Assembly: GCA_003612525.1 (NCBI GenBank)
Contig: RAZD01000005.1
Coordinates: 1 to 64,000 of the forward strand
Direction: 5' to 3'
Origin: a bacterium C-53
GTDB taxonomy: Bacteria; Bacillota; Clostridia; Lachnospirales; Lachnospiraceae
Length of the DNA: 64,000 bases
In this document: one piece after another, positions 62,823 to 64,000 of the stretch
Position numbering within the stretch: position 1 is the first letter of the stretch
Layout: the number at the start of each line of letters is the position of its first letter
The notes under the pieces: model-generated
What the model was told of the DNA's origin: nothing
The model's input: only the letters and a program-made list of their open reading frames with translations
Databases searched by the model: none
Program-made: the position numbers and the translations under genes

Positions 62823-64000
62823 ATGACAGATTTAAGACTTAATCTCAAAGCAGGGAGCTTGAAAAAATTCCTTGCAATGTTCATGGCAGTGTGCCTGACC
62901 GTTCTCTCAGTGAATGTTCCTGTATTTGCGGAAGAAGTAACTGGTGAGGATGTACAGACCGCGGCAGTGACAGCGGAAGCTGATGTAGAAGCATCTGAAG
63001 ATGATGCAGCAGCTCCGGAAGTAGTTGAAGAAGAGACGACAGCAGAGGAACCGGCTGAGGCAGCTGAAGAGGCTAAGACAGAAGAACCGGCTCCGGCAGA
63101 GGAAGCAGCTGAAACAGAAGAGGCAGCTCCGGCAGAAGAAACAGCTGAGGAAGAGGTATTTGAAGAAGTTGTTGTTGGCGATGCTGAGGAAGAAGAGGCA
63201 GTAGGCGCTGAAGAAGTAGTTTATACAGATGTAGAGGCTGGAGAATTTGAAGGCACATATGTAGCGGGAGAAGTAATTGTTTCTCCAGTGGACGGCAAAG
63301 TAGCAGCTTCAGGAGTTTGTGCGCCATTGGCTTCTTACGCAGAAGTAGTGTCTGTAAATGGTGATAGCAAAGTTACAGAGCTGAATGGTTATGATAGTAC
63401 AGGAATGCTCTGGGTACTTGATGATGCTGTTGTAGATGGCAAACTGGCACTTCTTGTTGAGTATCCTGAGAACAAAGATGCAAAAGATCGTACTATTGAA
63501 GCCAGAGTTCCGGTAATGATTAATGGTGCGGCATATTATTATAACTTTACGATTGAACAGAGTTATCTTATTCAGGAAACACCGGAAGAAGCTGATAGAC
63601 TTGTAGACGCTAATGGTAACTTAGTATCTGCATATGATGCAGTTCCTGGTGAGTCTGTACCGTCAACTGACAAAGGTGAGACACTGGCGCCGGATGAGTA
63701 TAACAAGAACACAGTAACTGCTGAGAATGGTCTTCAGAAAGATTATTATGCAGGAGATCTTGAAGAGATCGTTGTTAGTAATGTAGATGGATTAAAGATT
63801 AATGACTTTGATGCAAAAGGCAACGAGAAAAAGAAAGCATTAAAGGGCGAAGGATTTATCACCGTTACAGTATATGATGGTATTGCAAAGAGTACAAAGA
63901 AAGATACATTTGGTACTGTAATCGCTGTTTATAAAGTAAAAGCAGGTCATGATATTATTGCTACACAGAAGGTGAATGCTCTTCAAACAAACTATGTAGA
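62823..64000 (+). CDS. Exported protein with acidic Ala/Glu-rich linker (partial, cut by window edge)
   Basis: The frame is open to the window end (392 codons seen). A signal peptide (SLKKFLAMFMAVCLTVLSV, cut after FAEE) is followed by a low-complexity region of Glu, Ala, Pro and Thr at residues ~30-120, then a beta-rich part with IVSPVDGKVAASGVC and FTIEQSYLIQETPEEA. It shares this layout with the two upstream exported proteins, so all three are probably surface proteins. ATG 62,823 is chosen over 62,814, which lies too close to AAGGAGG. Confidence 0.75.
   Translation, partial: MTDLRLNLKAGSLKKFLAMFMAVCLTVLSVNVPVFAEEVTGEDVQTAAVTAEADVEASEDDAAAPEVVEEETTAEEPAEAAEEAKTEEPAPAEEAAETEEAAPAEETAEEEVFEEVVVGDAEEEEAVGAEEVVYTDVEAGEFEGTYVAGEVIVSPVDGKVAASGVCAPLASYAEVVSVNGDSKVTELNGYDSTGMLWVLDDAVVDGKLALLVEYPENKDAKDRTIEARVPVMINGAAYYYNFTIEQSYLIQETPEEADRLVDANGNLVSAYDAVPGESVPSTDKGETLAPDEYNKNTVTAENGLQKDYYAGDLEEIVVSNVDGLKINDFDAKGNEKKKALKGEGFITVTVYDGIAKSTKKDTFGTVIAVYKVKAGHDIIATQKVNALQTNYV

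Noticed and set aside
63073-63327. Leu/Pro/Gln-rich minus-strand frame
   Set aside because: It is the antisense reading of a Glu/Ala/Pro-rich linker, a composition artefact.

Overview
The window reads as the chromosome of a motile, endospore-forming Clostridia member, most like Lachnospiraceae. The reasons are a conserved hup-rqcP-yabP-yabQ-divIC-spoIIE-tilS-hpt-ftsH block, a T-box leader linked to a type-3 prolyl-tRNA synthetase, a CotS-like protein, a methyl-accepting chemotaxis protein, and large secreted proteins carrying the Ig-like repeats typical of this family. Almost every gene lies on the + strand. No insertion sequence, CRISPR array or rRNA gene was seen.

Region 1 (1-33,031) is part of a large surface-glycan locus. 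It opens with nonulosonate-type genes: the end of a probable Gfo/Idh oxidoreductase, a methyltransferase, a GSA-like class III aminotransferase, a NeuA-like CMP-sugar synthetase and a C-N hydrolase. An AT-rich stretch follows, with a surface-carbohydrate transferase, a possible beta-propeller and an LtaS/sulfatase-like enzyme. Next comes an operon with all four enzymes known in Campylobacter jejuni to make 3'-phospho-cytidine-diphosphoramidate, the donor for O-methyl-phosphoramidate capsule decoration: L-glutamine kinase (Cj1418), CDP-amidate kinase (Cj1415), gamma-glutamyl-CDP-amidate hydrolase (Cj1417) and CTP:phosphoglutamine cytidylyltransferase (Cj1416). The rest (13-33 kb) is glycan assembly: WbsX/GH99-like, AsnB-like, GT2 and GT4 transferases, methyltransferases, a GT11 fucosyltransferase, UDP-galactopyranose mutase, LicD, two DUF4422 proteins and an epimerase. 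Thirteen of these genes carry or consist of the same small Rossmann-like domain, fused at either end.

Two signals cut across the locus. Homopolymeric G tracts of 9-10 bases lie inside three glycan genes and look like slipped-strand phase-variation switches. One, at 18,467, is in the OFF state here and splits a Rossmann-methyltransferase fusion gene. The other is the shuffled Rossmann domain itself.

Region 2 (33.1-43.5 kb) holds an AAA/PD-(D/E)XK protein, a proline T-box leader, a GtrII-like membrane protein with a G9 tract lying between the T-box and proS, then proS, ackA, cca, a CotS-like gene and a PEGA lipoprotein. Region 3 (43.4-50.9 kb) is the division and sporulation block. Its spoIIE has a Spo0A-type promoter (0A box, 21-bp spacer) but encodes a protein without the usual membrane domain. 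Region 4 (51-64 kb) holds a GH13 amylase-like enzyme, five tRNA genes, a chemoreceptor and three exported proteins: one unknown, one papain-like protease with about eleven repeats, and one cut off by the window edge.

All functions come from reading motifs and gene order. No database search was possible.
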